Source: Pseudarthrobacter defluvii (GTDB lineage Bacteria; Actinomycetota; Actinomycetes; Actinomycetales; Micrococcaceae). From it: DNA of 64,000 bases. The notes beneath the pieces are model-generated. The model saw only the letters and a program-made list of their open reading frames with translations, had not been told where the DNA came from and made no database searches. Each line of letters starts with the position of its first letter. The first letter of the stretch is position 1. Location of the stretch: contig NZ_CP066362.1 of assembly GCF_030323865.1 (NCBI RefSeq), positions 2,852,001 to 2,916,000 of the forward strand. The letters run 5' to 3'. The translations under genes and the position numbers were made by a program. Of the stretch, positions 8,870-18,497 are shown piece by piece.

Positions 8870-10104
8870 GCGGCTCCTGCCTTGCCGGGCACGCCCGCCA
8901 GGCCCTGGCTGTTGTCCGCCGGCTGGTCCTCGTTGATAAAACGGCGGGGAACGCGTGGGCTGATCCGCGTCACCACCTCGTAGTTGATGGTTCCGGCGGC
9001 GCGCGCCCAGTCGTCAGCCGTGGGCCCACCGTCCGCGCCACTACCGAACAGTTCCGCTTCGGTGCCCTGCAGGCCGGCTCCAGAAGTTTCCGGCCCCAGG
9101 TCAATAACCATCTGGTCCATGGCGATCCGCCCCACCACGGGGTAGGTCTTGCCGGCGATGCGGACGGGACCGCCGGTGGCGACGCGGGGAACGCCGTCGG
9201 CATAACCCATCGGAATGAGCGCGAGGGTGCTGGCTTCCCTGGTGCGGTAGTGCAGCCCGTAGGAGACGCCCTGCCCCGCGGGAACGGCCTTGCACTGCGA
9301 CACCAAGGTGCGCAGGGTCATGGCCGGGCGGAGGCCCAGCTCAGCGGACGTGGTCCCATCGAACGGCGAAAGCCCGTAAATGCCCAGGCCAACGCGCACC
9401 AGGTCGAAGTGGGTGTCCGGCCGGGACAACGTGGCCGGGGTGTTGGCCAGGTGCCGGACCTCAAGGTCCACGCCCGCATCCTCGGCGATAGCGAGCGCCT
9501 CACGGAAGGCTGCCACTTGCTGGTCTGTTTCGGGCCGCTCCGGTTCGTCGGCGACGGCCAGGTGGGAGAAGATGCCCACCACGCGCAGCAGTCCCTGGTC
9601 CTGGTATTCCACGGCCTCCCCCACCAGCCGGTCCCAGGTCTCAGGGGTGGCGCCGTTGCGGCCAAGCCCGGTGTCCACCTTCAGGTGGATGCGGGCGGGG
9701 CGTTCCTGCTCACGTGCCGCGGCAACGATGCGTTCCAGCTCCCAGCCGGAGCAGCCGATGTCGACGCCGGCAGCCACGGCCGCGCCAAAGTTACTGTCCG
9801 TGGTGTGCAGCCAGGCGAGCAGCGGCGCATCGATGCCGGCGGCACGCAGCGCGAGGGCCTCGGAAATGTGGGCCACGCCAAGCCAGGAGGCGCCTGCCTG
9901 CAGGGCTGCGCGGGCCACTGGAACGGCACCATGCCCGTACGCATCGGCCTTGACGACCGCCATGACTTTTGCGGGGGAAGCAGCGGCGGCAAGCCGGCGG
10001 ACGTTGTGCCGGATGGCGTCCAGGTCGATTACGGCGGACCGCTCATGGCGGGGGTCCGGCCCGGAGGCAGCACTGAATTCACCGGTTGTTGCGGGGTAGG
10101 TCAC
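8866..10104 (-). CDS. alr: Alanine racemase
   Basis: PLP-dependent conversion of L- to D-alanine for peptidoglycan. The PLP lysine is in VVKADAYGHGA (K52), the catalytic tyrosine is in GVSYGLHYRT, and the C-terminal domain contains MDQMVIDLG. The length of 412 residues includes a non-conserved N-terminal extension of about 20 residues and a short C-terminal tail. It is the first gene of the alr-tsaE-tsaB-rimI-tsaD operon, all joined by overlaps. Confidence 0.96.
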   Translation of the reverse strand: MTYPATTGEFSAASGPDPRHERSAVIDLDAIRHNVRRLAAAASPAKVMAVVKADAYGHGAVPVARAALQAGASWLGVAHISEALALRAAGIDAPLLAWLHTTDSNFGAAVAAGVDIGCSGWELERIVAAAREQERPARIHLKVDTGLGRNGATPETWDRLVGEAVEYQDQGLLRVVGIFSHLAVADEPERPETDQQVAAFREALAIAEDAGVDLEVRHLANTPATLSRPDTHFDLVRVGLGIYGLSPFDGTTSAELGLRPAMTLRTLVSQCKAVPAGQGVSYGLHYRTREASTLALIPMGYADGVPRVATGGPVRIAGKTYPVVGRIAMDQMVIDLGPETSGAGLQGTEAELFGSGADGGPTADDWARAAGTINYEVVTRISPRVPRRFINEDQPADNSQGLAGVPGKAGAA

Positions 10105-10160
10105 CTAATTGATTCTAGTGCGGGCACTTCGCGCCGAATAATCAGGGCCTCCAGCATCAC

Positions 10161-11252
10161 TCAGGCATCCGAGAGGTGCGCGATGGTGGCTGAGGCCCGG
10201 CGCTGGGCAGCCAACGGCACGTCCTCGATGATGTCCGCCAGGAACCCGAAGCGCCGCAGCCACTGGCTGGTCTGCCGTTCGGGCCGGGCGTTGGCGCGTT
10301 TCCACCAGTCGGCGATGTCCCCCCAGCCCGGTGCTGCCAGGGATCCGCCCACCTCCTGCACGGCCAGCGATGCGCACAGGTTGGCAAACCGCAGCCTGTC
10401 CCCCAGCGGCCACCCTGCGAGGGTGCCCACGATGAAGGCGGCGTCAAAGCAGTCGCCGGCTCCCGTGGGGTCGTGGGCCTTGACCGGCAGGGACGGCACC
10501 CATTCCTCCTCCCCCGTTTCCGAGTCCACCGCCATGGCGCCCTGCGCTCCGAGGGTCACCACCGCCACGGGTACGCGGTCAGCCAGTGCGTAGAGGGCGT
10601 TCCACGGGTTGTCCTTGCCGGTGAAGGCCATGGCCTCGCGTTGGTTTGGCAGGAAGGCGTAAAAGTACTGCAGGTTGTCCAGCCGCACCGGCGCCCATTC
10701 CCCGCTGGGGTCCCATCCCACGTCCCCGAACAGCTTCACTCCGGCCGAATGCGCGGCCCGGGCCCACGGTTCCATCTCCAGGCCCACCTCGGCTATGCCG
10801 GCGAGCGTGTTGGGCGGGTCTCCGATCAGTTCGGAGTTTGTCACCGGGGCGGAGTGCCCGTGGGTCACCAGGGAGCGGTCCTGGTCCACGCAGAGGGACA
10901 CGGTGACGGGCGAGTGCCAGCCCGGGACGCGGCGGGACAGGCTGAGATCCACGTGCTCCTGCCCGGAAAGGATCTTCCAGTTGAAGTCCCCGTAGCCGTC
11001 GTCCCCAAATGCCGCCGCAAGACCGGTGCGCAGCCCCAGCCTGGCGGCGGCGATGGCTTGGTTCGCCACCCCGCCGGGGCAGCTGCCCATGCCGTCGCTC
11101 CAGATTTCGGTGCCGGGTTCGGGCCCGTGCGGCAGTCCGGTGAAGATGATGTCCTGGAAAACGGTCCCGGCGAGCAGGAGGTCGAACCCAGGTTCGCCGT
11201 GCGATCGGACGGCAGCCAGCGGATCGAAGGGGCGGGCTGGCATCGCGTCCAT
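10161..11252 (-). CDS. PfkB family carbohydrate kinase
   Basis: Ribokinase-like fold. The C-terminal signature DPTGAGDCFDAAFIVG carries the catalytic Asp and anion-hole glycines, and the N-terminal GTVFQDIIFTGLP and SCPGGVANQAIAAARLG match the sugar-binding half. The sugar cannot be told from sequence. The ATG at 11252 is chosen because family similarity begins shortly after it; 11243 is an alternative and neither has a strong ribosome binding site. The gene diverges from a GH4 phospho-glycosidase across 90 bp, which suggests joint use of a phosphorylated or internalised sugar. Confidence 0.85.
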   Translation of the reverse strand: MDAMPARPFDPLAAVRSHGEPGFDLLLAGTVFQDIIFTGLPHGPEPGTEIWSDGMGSCPGGVANQAIAAARLGLRTGLAAAFGDDGYGDFNWKILSGQEHVDLSLSRRVPGWHSPVTVSLCVDQDRSLVTHGHSAPVTNSELIGDPPNTLAGIAEVGLEMEPWARAAHSAGVKLFGDVGWDPSGEWAPVRLDNLQYFYAFLPNQREAMAFTGKDNPWNALYALADRVPVAVVTLGAQGAMAVDSETGEEEWVPSLPVKAHDPTGAGDCFDAAFIVGTLAGWPLGDRLRFANLCASLAVQEVGGSLAAPGWGDIADWWKRANARPERQTSQWLRRFGFLADIIEDVPLAAQRRASATIAHLSDA

Positions 11253-11305
11253 AGTGCGAAGGATACGCCGCACCGCCGTGCTGCGGTAGGGCCTTTGGAA
11301 CGGTC

Positions 11306-11336
11306 TGGACACGGTGTCAGGGGCCGGTCCTAGACT
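11306..11336 (+). promoter_or_regulatory. Putative leaderless promoter of the GH4 gene
   Basis: TGGACA (11306-11311) and TAGACT (11331-11336) are separated by 19 bases. The -10 box ends six bases before the ATG, which would put transcription start at or next to the start codon. No ribosome binding site precedes that ATG, consistent with a leaderless mRNA, a common actinobacterial arrangement. The spacing is long, so this is tentative. Confidence 0.35.
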
Positions 11337-11342
11337 TCATGC

Positions 11343-12782
11343 ATGCGGCTGATGATCGCTGGCGGCGGGGGTTTCCGGGTGCCGCTCATATACCGGGCTT
11401 TGGTGGCCGGTCCCTTTTCCGGTCTGGTCGCCGAGCTGGTGCTGTACGACGTCGATCCTGCCCGGCTGCAGGCCGTCACCTCGGTGCTGCAGAGCATGCC
11501 CGCGAGACAGGGTGCGCGGCTTCCCGTGCGTGCCACAACCGTTCTCCCCGAGGCCCTTGACGGTACCGACATGGTGTTCGCGGCGATCCGCCCGGGCGGC
11601 ACGGCCGGGCGGATCGCCGATGAGAAGGTCGCCCAGGACCTTGGGCTGCTGGGGCAGGAAACCACGGGCGCCGGCGGGATTTCCTACGCCCTCCGGACCA
11701 TTCCGCACATGCTTGGCCTTGCCCGGCTGATGCGGGAGCGCTGCCCGGACGCCTGGCTGATCAACTTCACTAACCCGGCCGGCATGGTTACGGAGGCGCT
11801 CCTCCCTGTCCTGGGCCACCGGGTCGTGGGGATCTGCGACTCCGCGGGCGGTCTGGTGCAGCGGGCCGCGCGTGCTGCGGGCGTCCCCTTGGCTAAGGAT
11901 CGGCTCGACGGCGTGGGCTACTACGGGCTGAACCACTTGGGCTGGCTGTACCGGCTGGAGTCCGGCGGGAGGGATGTGCTGCCTGGCCTGTTGGCAGACG
12001 CCGCTGCCCTGCAGTCGTTCGAGGAGGGCAGGCTCTTTCCGCAGCCGTTCCTGGCCGCACTGGGGCTGCTGCCCAACGAGTACCTGTATTACTACTACCA
12101 GCAGGGCACCGCCCGGCGGGCGATGCAGGCCATGGCGCAGACCCGCGGTGAAACCATCCACAGCCAGCAGCAGGAGCTGTATCCGCGTCTGGCCGCGGCA
12201 GGGCCTGATGCCTACCGGCTGTGGGAGGAGGCCCGGCGGTCGCGGGAGGAGGGGTACCTGGCCGAGGCACGGCGTGACGGCGAACGCCGGACCGAGGAGG
12301 ACCTTGCCGGCGGCGGGTATGAGCGGGTGGCGCTGGCTGCCATGCGTGCCCTGGCCGGTGGCGGGGAGGCCCAGCTGATCCTGAACACCCGGAACGCACT
12401 GCCTCCCTTGGCTAATCCGGAAACGCGGGCACCCGAACCGGCCCCGGCCGGCCCAGGCCCTTCCCAACCCGCCATTCCCGGCCTTCCCGCGGACGCCGTC
12501 GTCGAAGTCCCCTGCACTGTCACCAGCGCGGGCGCCGTCCCGCTGCCGCAGCAGATGCCCGCCGGCGCGCAGCTCGAGCTGCTTAAGCGGGTCAAGGAGG
12601 TGGAGCGGTCCACGGTCCGGGCCGCCACAACCGGGGACCGTGCCGCGGCCCTCGCGGCCTTCGCCCGGCATCCGCTGGTGGATTCGTCGGACCTGGCCGC
12701 CAGGCTCCTGGCCGGCTACGAACAGGAATTTCCGGATCTGGGGAAGATGTGGGAGGGCGGTGGGCGTTACGGGAAGGAGTAG
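11343..12782 (+). CDS. Glycoside hydrolase family 4, 6-phospho-beta-glucosidase type
   Basis: NAD- and metal-dependent GH4 enzyme, 479 residues. The nucleotide loop is at the very N-terminus (IAGGGGFRVPL). NFTNPAGMVTEA and GICDSAGG (the metal-binding Cys) are followed by GLNHLGWLY (the metal-binding His). GH4 enzymes cleave by oxidation at C3 and elimination rather than by two carboxylates. The C-terminal region (about 340-420) contains a Pro/Ala-rich stretch not usual in the family. The neighbouring divergent PfkB kinase may provide or use the same sugar phosphate. Confidence 0.88.
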   Translation: MRLMIAGGGGFRVPLIYRALVAGPFSGLVAELVLYDVDPARLQAVTSVLQSMPARQGARLPVRATTVLPEALDGTDMVFAAIRPGGTAGRIADEKVAQDLGLLGQETTGAGGISYALRTIPHMLGLARLMRERCPDAWLINFTNPAGMVTEALLPVLGHRVVGICDSAGGLVQRAARAAGVPLAKDRLDGVGYYGLNHLGWLYRLESGGRDVLPGLLADAAALQSFEEGRLFPQPFLAALGLLPNEYLYYYYQQGTARRAMQAMAQTRGETIHSQQQELYPRLAAAGPDAYRLWEEARRSREEGYLAEARRDGERRTEEDLAGGGYERVALAAMRALAGGGEAQLILNTRNALPPLANPETRAPEPAPAGPGPSQPAIPGLPADAVVEVPCTVTSAGAVPLPQQMPAGAQLELLKRVKEVERSTVRAATTGDRAAALAAFARHPLVDSSDLAARLLAGYEQEFPDLGKMWEGGGRYGKE

Positions 12783-12846
12783 TGTTTTACCGAATGCGCA
12801 CTGAACCGGCTCCGCTCACACGCGCCGGCGCCCGGAAGGAGGTTCC

Positions 12847-14112
12847 ATGGCACTGATCCGCAGGGTCGCTTTGCTCTCCCTCCACACCTCCCCCATGGAA
12901 CAGCCCGGTTCGGGCGATGCCGGCGGAATGAACGTCTACATCCGCGAGCTGGCGTCCGCGCTGGCCGAGGCGGGTGTTGAGGTGGAGATCTTTACGCGCG
13001 CCACTTCCGTCGACCAGCCCGCCGTCGAGCATCCCGATCCCGGGGTATGCGTGCACAACGTGCTGGCCGGGCCGCCCAGGAAGATCCCCAAGGAGGAGCT
13101 GCCCGGGCTGCTGCACGCCATGGTGGCGGAAATCGAGCAGATCCGCCGGCGCCAGCCGCACGGGCGCTATGACGTGATCCATTCGCACTACTGGGTGTCC
13201 GGGATCGCCGGGCTGGAGCTGTCCCAGCTGTGGGGCGTCCCGCTGGTGCACACCATGCACACCATGGCCAAGGTCAAGAACCTTCTGTTGGAGTCCGGCG
13301 AACAGCCGGAGCCGCGGCGGCGTGAGCTGGGCGAGCACCGCATTGTGGAGGGCGCGTCCAGGCTCATCGCCAACACCAGTTCCGAGGCCGCCGAGCTCGT
13401 CTCCCACTACGGGGCCACCTACGACCGCATCGATATCGCGCCGCCGGGCGTGGACCTCGCCACGTTCACCCCGGCGTTCCGGGCACGGTCCAGGGCGGAG
13501 CACGGCGTCAGCCCGGACACCTTCCATCTGGTCTTCGCTGGCCGGATCCAGCGGCTGAAAGGTCCGCAGGTGCTGGTCAAGGCCGCCGCGCTGCTGCGGA
13601 AGCGCCGCCCCGACATCGACCTGCGCGTCACCATCCTGGGCGCCTTGAGCGGCAACAAGGAATTCAACCTCCGCTGCCTGATTAAGGAGGCGGGAATGGA
13701 CGACGTCGTCACGCAGCTTCCGCCCGTCAAGGCACCTGAGCTTGCGTCCTGGTTCCGCGCGGCCGACGTTGTGGTGATGCCTTCCTTCAGCGAATCCTTC
13801 GGACTGGTGGCCCTCGAGGCCCAGGCCTGCGGCACGCCCGTGGTGGCCACCCGCGTGGGCGGGCTGTCCCGCGCCATCTTCCACGGCCGCACCGGGCTGC
13901 TGGTGGACGGCCACCACGCTGCCGACTGGGCCGACGCACTGGAGGCCCTGTACGACGACCCCGCCACCCGCGAGGACCTGGGGCGTGCCGCCGCCATCCG
14001 TGCTCAGAACTCCGGCTGGCAGCGCACTGCCGCCATTACGCTGGAAAGCTACCATGCCGCCGTCGACAACTTTGTGGTCCGCCGCCTGGCCCCGGTGGTT
14101 CCCGCTTCCTGA
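12847..14112 (+). CDS. mshA: D-inositol-3-phosphate glycosyltransferase
   Basis: First enzyme of mycothiol synthesis: it transfers GlcNAc from UDP-GlcNAc to 1L-inositol-1-phosphate. GT-B fold of the GT4 family. The inositol/phosphate loop GSGDAGGMNVYI (residues about 22-33) is characteristic of MshA. The UDP-sugar site is in PSFSESFGLVALEAQACG. The start is the ATG at 12847 with GGAAGGAGG just before it. ino1, which makes the acceptor, lies about 3 kb downstream in the opposite orientation. A different GT4 specificity cannot be excluded but the N-terminal loop argues for MshA. Confidence 0.9.
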   Translation: MALIRRVALLSLHTSPMEQPGSGDAGGMNVYIRELASALAEAGVEVEIFTRATSVDQPAVEHPDPGVCVHNVLAGPPRKIPKEELPGLLHAMVAEIEQIRRRQPHGRYDVIHSHYWVSGIAGLELSQLWGVPLVHTMHTMAKVKNLLLESGEQPEPRRRELGEHRIVEGASRLIANTSSEAAELVSHYGATYDRIDIAPPGVDLATFTPAFRARSRAEHGVSPDTFHLVFAGRIQRLKGPQVLVKAAALLRKRRPDIDLRVTILGALSGNKEFNLRCLIKEAGMDDVVTQLPPVKAPELASWFRAADVVVMPSFSESFGLVALEAQACGTPVVATRVGGLSRAIFHGRTGLLVDGHHAADWADALEALYDDPATREDLGRAAAIRAQNSGWQRTAAITLESYHAAVDNFVVRRLAPVVPAS

Positions 14113-14190
14113 CGTTCCTTCGTCCTCCGCCCTGCTCCTGTTAGCTTAGGGGCAGGTCTCCGGCGCGGGCCGGTGCAGGAAAGGACAAGG

Positions 14191-15867
14191 ATGTCAGCGT
14201 TTCCTTCTGATCTTGAAATAGCACGTGCTGCCCGGATCCGGCCCATTGGGGACATTGCGGCTGCCGCAGGCGTCAATGCCGACGCCCTGGAGATGTACGG
14301 GCGGTACAAGGCGAAGATCGATCCTGGCCGCCTCGCTGCCCCCGCTCCGCACGGCAAGGTGGTGCTGGTGTCGGCCATGTCGCCCACCCCGGCGGGCGAG
14401 GGCAAATCCACCACCACCGTTGGGCTGGCGGACTCGCTGGCACGGGCCGGGCACAAGGTGATGATCGCGCTGCGGGAGCCGTCGCTGGGCCCGGTCCTGG
14501 GCATGAAGGGCGGCGCCACCGGCGGGGGTTATTCGCAGGTGCTGCCCATGGACGAGATCAACCTGCATTTCACCGGGGACTTCCACGCCATCACGTCAGC
14601 CAACAACGCCCTGATGGCGCTGGTGGACAACCATATTTACCAAGGCAACGCGCTGAACATCGATCCACGCAGGATGACGTTCAAGCGCGTCCTGGACATA
14701 AACGACCGGTCCCTGCGGGAGGTGGTCATTGGCCTGGGCGGTCCCACGCAGGGCGTGCCGCGCCAGGACGGGTTCGATATCACCGTGGCATCGGAGATCA
14801 TGGCCGTTTTCTGCCTTGCCACGGACCTTGCAGACCTGCGCTCCCGGCTGGGCCGCATCACCTTTGGCTACACGTATGACCGGGCGCCCGTGACGGTGGC
14901 GGACCTCGGGGTGGAGGGTGCCTTGACGCTGCTCCTCAAGGAGGCGGTCAAGCCCAATCTGGTGCAGACCATTGCCGGCACACCTGCGCTGGTGCACGGC
15001 GGTCCCTTTGCGAACATCGCGCACGGCTGCAACTCGCTCATCGCCACTCAGACCGCCCGGCGGCTGGCGGACATCGTGGTGACGGAGGCCGGCTTCGGGG
15101 CGGACCTGGGGGCCGAGAAGTTCATGGACATCAAGGCGCGGTACGGCGGCCTGGCACCATCCGCCGTCGTGGTGGTGGCTACCGTGCGTGCCCTGAAGAT
15201 GCAGGGCGGGGTGGCCAAGGACCAGCTGACCCGGCCGGATGTTGCTGCCCTCGAGGCGGGCGTGGTCAACCTGCGCAGGCATGTGCGCAATGTGGAGAAG
15301 TTCGGGGTCACGCCGGTGGTGGCCATCAATCAGTTCTCGTCCGATTCGCCCGAGGAACTGGACTGGCTGCTGGCGTGGTGCGCCGCGGAGGGGGTACGGG
15401 CGGCCGTTGCGGACGTGTGGGGCCGCGGCGGCGGTGGCGACGGCGGTGACGAGCTCGCCGCATTGGTGGCCCAGGCAGTGGAGACGCCCAGCAGTTTCCG
15501 GCATCTGTACCCGCTGGAGCTGCCTGTGGAGGACAAGATCCGGACCATTGCCCAGGAGATCTACGGTGCCGACGGCGTGGACTTCTCCGTTCCGGCACTG
15601 AAGCGCTTGGCCGATATCGAGCGGAACGGCTGGGGCTCCCTGCCGGTCTGCATGGCCAAGACGCAGTACTCGTTCACGGACGATGCCTCCCGCCTCGGCG
15701 CACCCAAGGGCTTCACCATCCACGTCCGGGACCTGCTGCCGAAAACCGGTGCGGGCTTTATCGTGGCCCTGACCGGCGCGGTGATGACCATGCCGGGCCT
15801 CCCCGCCCTCCCCGCCGCCCTGCGGATGGACGTGGACGCGGAAGGCAACCCCGTGGGCCTCACCTAA
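14191..15867 (+). CDS. fhs: Formate--tetrahydrofolate ligase
   Basis: ATP-dependent formation of 10-formyl-THF. The P-loop [14 protein letters not shown] is near residue 70, and [31 protein letters not shown] and PGLPALPAA are strongly conserved blocks. The length of 558 residues is normal. The ATG at 14191 follows AGGAAAGGACAAGG and fits the family start; an upstream in-frame start at 14173 is less likely. The stop is followed within a few bases by the left repeat array at 15869. Confidence 0.96.
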   Translation: MSAFPSDLEIARAARIRPIGDIAAAAGVNADALEMYGRYKAKIDPGRLAAPAPHGKVVLVSAMSPTPAGEGKSTTTVGLADSLARAGHKVMIALREPSLGPVLGMKGGATGGGYSQVLPMDEINLHFTGDFHAITSANNALMALVDNHIYQGNALNIDPRRMTFKRVLDINDRSLREVVIGLGGPTQGVPRQDGFDITVASEIMAVFCLATDLADLRSRLGRITFGYTYDRAPVTVADLGVEGALTLLLKEAVKPNLVQTIAGTPALVHGGPFANIAHGCNSLIATQTARRLADIVVTEAGFGADLGAEKFMDIKARYGGLAPSAVVVVATVRALKMQGGVAKDQLTRPDVAALEAGVVNLRRHVRNVEKFGVTPVVAINQFSSDSPEELDWLLAWCAAEGVRAAVADVWGRGGGGDGGDELAALVAQAVETPSSFRHLYPLELPVEDKIRTIAQEIYGADGVDFSVPALKRLADIERNGWGSLPVCMAKTQYSFTDDASRLGAPKGFTIHVRDLLPKTGAGFIVALTGAVMTMPGLPALPAALRMDVDAEGNPVGLT

Positions 15868-15868
15868 A

Positions 15869-16012
15869 ACTTCCGCTCACCTTTGGCGGGACTTTTAGAA
15901 ACGCCCGCTCACCTTTGCCACGTCGTTTAGAAACGCCCGCTCACCTTTGGCAAGTCTTTTAGAAACGCCCGCTCACGTTTGGCAAGTCGTTTAGAAACGC
16001 CCGCTCACGTTC
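15869..16012. repeat. Left array: five units with an exact 32-bp period
   Basis: The CTCAC core recurs at 15876, 15908, 15940, 15972 and 16004, each exactly 32 bases apart. The most regular unit reads TTAGAAACGCCCGCTCAC followed by GTTTGGCAAGTC. The first and last units are degenerate. The complementary core, GCCAAACGTGAGCGGGCG, is the form found in the right array, so the two arrays are inverted with respect to each other. Confidence 0.9.
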
Positions 16013-16077
16013 TACCGCTTGCTGGTCGCCTGTGGATAACCTCAAACAAGCGCCTTCTGTTTGTATGAGAATGCAGT

Positions 16078-17034
16078 ATGCGATTCCGCCCGCCCCTGCC
16101 CGGTCGATTGGCCAGCAGCCCTTTCACGCTCGAGAATTCCAGGAGTGCAGGGCTACACCGCAACCGCTTGCGACGCAGGGATATTCAGCACATCAGCCGG
16201 GGACTCTACCGTCCGGCCGGCTGGGATTTCTGTCTTGAGGACGCTGCCCGTGCTCTATCGGAGGCGACGCCCGGAGCGTGGATTTCACACGTAACCTCAG
16301 CCAGGCTCCGAGGTTCCCTCCTGCCCGCATGGCTCTCAGACTCCAACGAGCTGCACCTCAGCAAATCCACTGCCCTTCCCGGAGCCCGGAGAAAGGGAAT
16401 CTATGGCCACAGGGTGATTGTGAAGCCTGGGGAGGTCGAGTTCGTTGAGGGAATTTGGCTCAGCACCAGGGCGCGAACGTGGTTGGACATGGCACGGCAA
16501 CGTCCTTTGACCGACTTAGTGGCTATGGGAGACGAACTCGTCCGGACACCTCGCCCTGAACTTGAGGGCAGGGAGGGCGCATATTCAACAGTTGAGGAAC
16601 TGCGGTATTTGGTCGCCCAACACCCAAATCTTCAGGGCGTTGTTCGTGCCAGGCAGGCGCTGGACCTGATACGGGTCGGATCGGACTCTGCGCCGGAAAC
16701 GTTCCTTCGATTGTCCATGCTGGAGGCAAGCCTGCCCGAACCCGAGTTGCAGGTTCGGCTTCGCCCGGAGGACGCGCGATCGCCGTCTGCTGACCTCGGC
16801 TTTCGACGACGGAGAGTTGCAATCCAATACGACGGCGGCCATCACCTGTTGGAACCGCAGCGCATGAGCGATCGGCGCCGGGACAAGGCCTTCGAAGCGG
16901 CTGGGTGGACCGTCGTCATTATCGATAAGGCCGATCAGGAAGATGATTTCGCGGCTGCCATCAAGAAGATCAAGCGGGCTTTGAGTAGTTCAACGGTCGA
17001 TCCCTCAATCAGCTCAGGGTTCGCCAGCAAGTGA
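16078..17034 (+). CDS. AbiEi-like N-terminal domain plus DUF559/Vsr-like nuclease-fold protein
   Basis: A 318-residue protein. The N-terminal half (FTLENSRSAGLHRNRLRRRDI, then SRGLYRP) resembles the winged-helix region of AbiEi-type antitoxin proteins, followed by an AISH-like block (WISHVTSARLRG). The C-terminal part (about 245-310) has the DUF559/Vsr endonuclease-like pattern: an acidic residue in ADLGF, VAIQYDGGHH as the core strand with its Asp, and RDKAFEAAGWTVVII. Such proteins are often annotated as hypothetical or endonuclease-domain proteins; none of this shows activity. Codon use is less GC-biased than in the neighbours. There is no toxin gene beside it. It is enclosed by inverted repeat arrays on both sides. 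Confidence 0.75.
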   Translation: MRFRPPLPGRLASSPFTLENSRSAGLHRNRLRRRDIQHISRGLYRPAGWDFCLEDAARALSEATPGAWISHVTSARLRGSLLPAWLSDSNELHLSKSTALPGARRKGIYGHRVIVKPGEVEFVEGIWLSTRARTWLDMARQRPLTDLVAMGDELVRTPRPELEGREGAYSTVEELRYLVAQHPNLQGVVRARQALDLIRVGSDSAPETFLRLSMLEASLPEPELQVRLRPEDARSPSADLGFRRRRVAIQYDGGHHLLEPQRMSDRRRDKAFEAAGWTVVIIDKADQEDDFAAAIKKIKRALSSSTVDPSISSGFASK

Positions 17035-17118
17035 TTCAGCAGCTCTTGCCTTTCGCACCTCTGAACATTATTCCCGGCCCTTTTGCGCCTGCCAGAGGAC
17101 AATACGCTTAGTCACCCG

Positions 17119-17277
17119 AGCAAGGCCACCGAATGTGAGGGCGTCCAGGCAAGACATGCCAAACGTGAGCGGGCGTCGTCAAAACTCCGGCCAAAAGTGA
17201 GCGGGCGTTCCTGGAAGACGCGTCAGAGTTGAGCCGGGGTTAGTAAAAAACATGCCAAATGTGAGCGGGCGTGTTAA
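17119..17277. repeat. Right array: five units, 32-bp period, inverted relative to left array
   Basis: The GTGAG core occurs at 17135, 17165, 17197, 17229 (as TTGAG) and 17261, with spacings of 30, 32, 32 and 32 bases. The best units read GCCAAACGTGAGCGGGCG at 17158 and close variants at 17190 and 17254. This fills most of the 303-base gap between the DUF559-type gene and ino1; bases 17035-17118 show no recognisable element. Confidence 0.88.
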
Positions 17278-17280
17278 CGG

Positions 17281-17320
17281 AGGACGCTCCCCCACAGGTG
17301 AACTGGTGAGGGAGCGTCCT
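17281..17320 (-). terminator. Hairpin downstream of ino1
   Basis: AGGACGCTCCC and GGGAGCGTCCT form an 11-bp perfect stem around an 18-base loop, 17 bases past the ino1 stop. No T-run follows on the minus strand, so it may be a Rho-assisted or weak terminator. It abuts the right repeat array. Confidence 0.6.
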
Positions 17321-17337
17321 AAAGCGGTGCGTAAGGG

Positions 17338-18423
17338 TTAGCGCTCTACGTCGCCGCGGATGAAGGCTTCGACCTTTTCGCGGGCGAGGTCGTCGTTGAA
17401 CTGCTCCGGCGGGGACTTCATGAAGTAGCTCGACGCCGACAGCAGCGGGCCGCCGATGCCACGGTCCAGGCCGATCTTGGCGGCCCGGATCGCGTCAATG
17501 ATCACACCTGCGGAGTTCGGGGAATCCCACACCTCCAGCTTGTACTCCAGCGACACGGGGGCGTCACCGAAGTTGCGGCCCTCCAGGCGGACAAAGGCCC
17601 ACTTGCGGTCATCGAGCCACTGGACGTAGTCGGACGGGCCGATGTGCACGTCCTTGGCAGCCAGTTCGGCCTCGACATTGGAGGTCACAGCCTGGGTCTT
17701 GGAGATCTTCTTGGACTCCAGCCGGTCACGCTCCAGCATGTTCTTGAAGTCCATGTTTCCGCCGACGTTCAGCTGGTACGTCCGGTCCAGGGTCACGCCC
17801 CGGTCCTCGAACAGCTTCGCCATCACGCGGTGGGTGATGGTGGCGCCAATCTGGCTCTTGATGTCATCGCCCACGATGGGCACACCGGCGGCGGTGAACT
17901 TGTCAGCCCACTCCTTGGTCCCGGCAATGAAGACCGGCAGGGCGTTCACGAAGGCAACGCCGGCGTCGATCGCTGCCTGGGCGTAGAACTCGGCAGCCTG
18001 CTGCGAACCGACCGGCAGGTAGCAGACCATGACGTCAACCTTGGCGTCCTTCAGGGCCTGGACCACGTCCACGGGCTCTTCGGTGGACTGCTCGATGGTC
18101 TCCAGGTAGTACTTCCCCAGCCCGTCCAGGGTGTGGCCGCGCTGGACCGTCACACCGGTGGGGGGAACGTCGGCGATCTTGATGGTGTTGTTCTCGCTCG
18201 CCGAGATGGCATCGGAAAGGTCAACGCCGACCTTCTTGCCGTCCACGTCAAACGCGGCGACGAACTCAACATCACCCACGTGGTACGGGCCAAACTCAAC
18301 ATGCATCAGGCCCGGAACAGTATCCGCAGGATCGGCGTCCTTGTAGTACTGGACGCCCTGCACCAGCGAGGCGGCGCAGTTGCCCACGCCAACGATTGCA
18401 ACACGAATGGGATGTGAAGACAC
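17338..18423 (-). CDS. ino1: Inositol-3-phosphate synthase
   Basis: Converts glucose-6-phosphate to myo-inositol phosphate using NAD as a transient cofactor. The N-terminal [16 protein letters not shown] is the dinucleotide loop. [31 protein letters not shown] and [12 protein letters not shown] are the conserved active-site blocks of the actinobacterial/archaeal branch, 361 residues in length. The product feeds mycothiol synthesis by MshA (encoded nearby) and phosphatidylinositol. A 16-bp perfect palindrome lies about 75 bases upstream of the start and may be a regulatory site. Confidence 0.95.
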   Translation of the reverse strand: MSSHPIRVAIVGVGNCAASLVQGVQYYKDADPADTVPGLMHVEFGPYHVGDVEFVAAFDVDGKKVGVDLSDAISASENNTIKIADVPPTGVTVQRGHTLDGLGKYYLETIEQSTEEPVDVVQALKDAKVDVMVCYLPVGSQQAAEFYAQAAIDAGVAFVNALPVFIAGTKEWADKFTAAGVPIVGDDIKSQIGATITHRVMAKLFEDRGVTLDRTYQLNVGGNMDFKNMLERDRLESKKISKTQAVTSNVEAELAAKDVHIGPSDYVQWLDDRKWAFVRLEGRNFGDAPVSLEYKLEVWDSPNSAGVIIDAIRAAKIGLDRGIGGPLLSASSYFMKSPPEQFNDDLAREKVEAFIRGDVER

Positions 18424-18497
18424 AGAACTCCTTTGGGGACAAACGTCAGCCTGCCTGGTTTGCCGCCATGGAATGGACGACGGCGGCCGGCTGGCTT

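Noticed and set aside
15869..16012. Possible CRISPR array
   Set aside because: The whole 32-base unit repeats, with no unique spacers between copies, and no cas gene is near.
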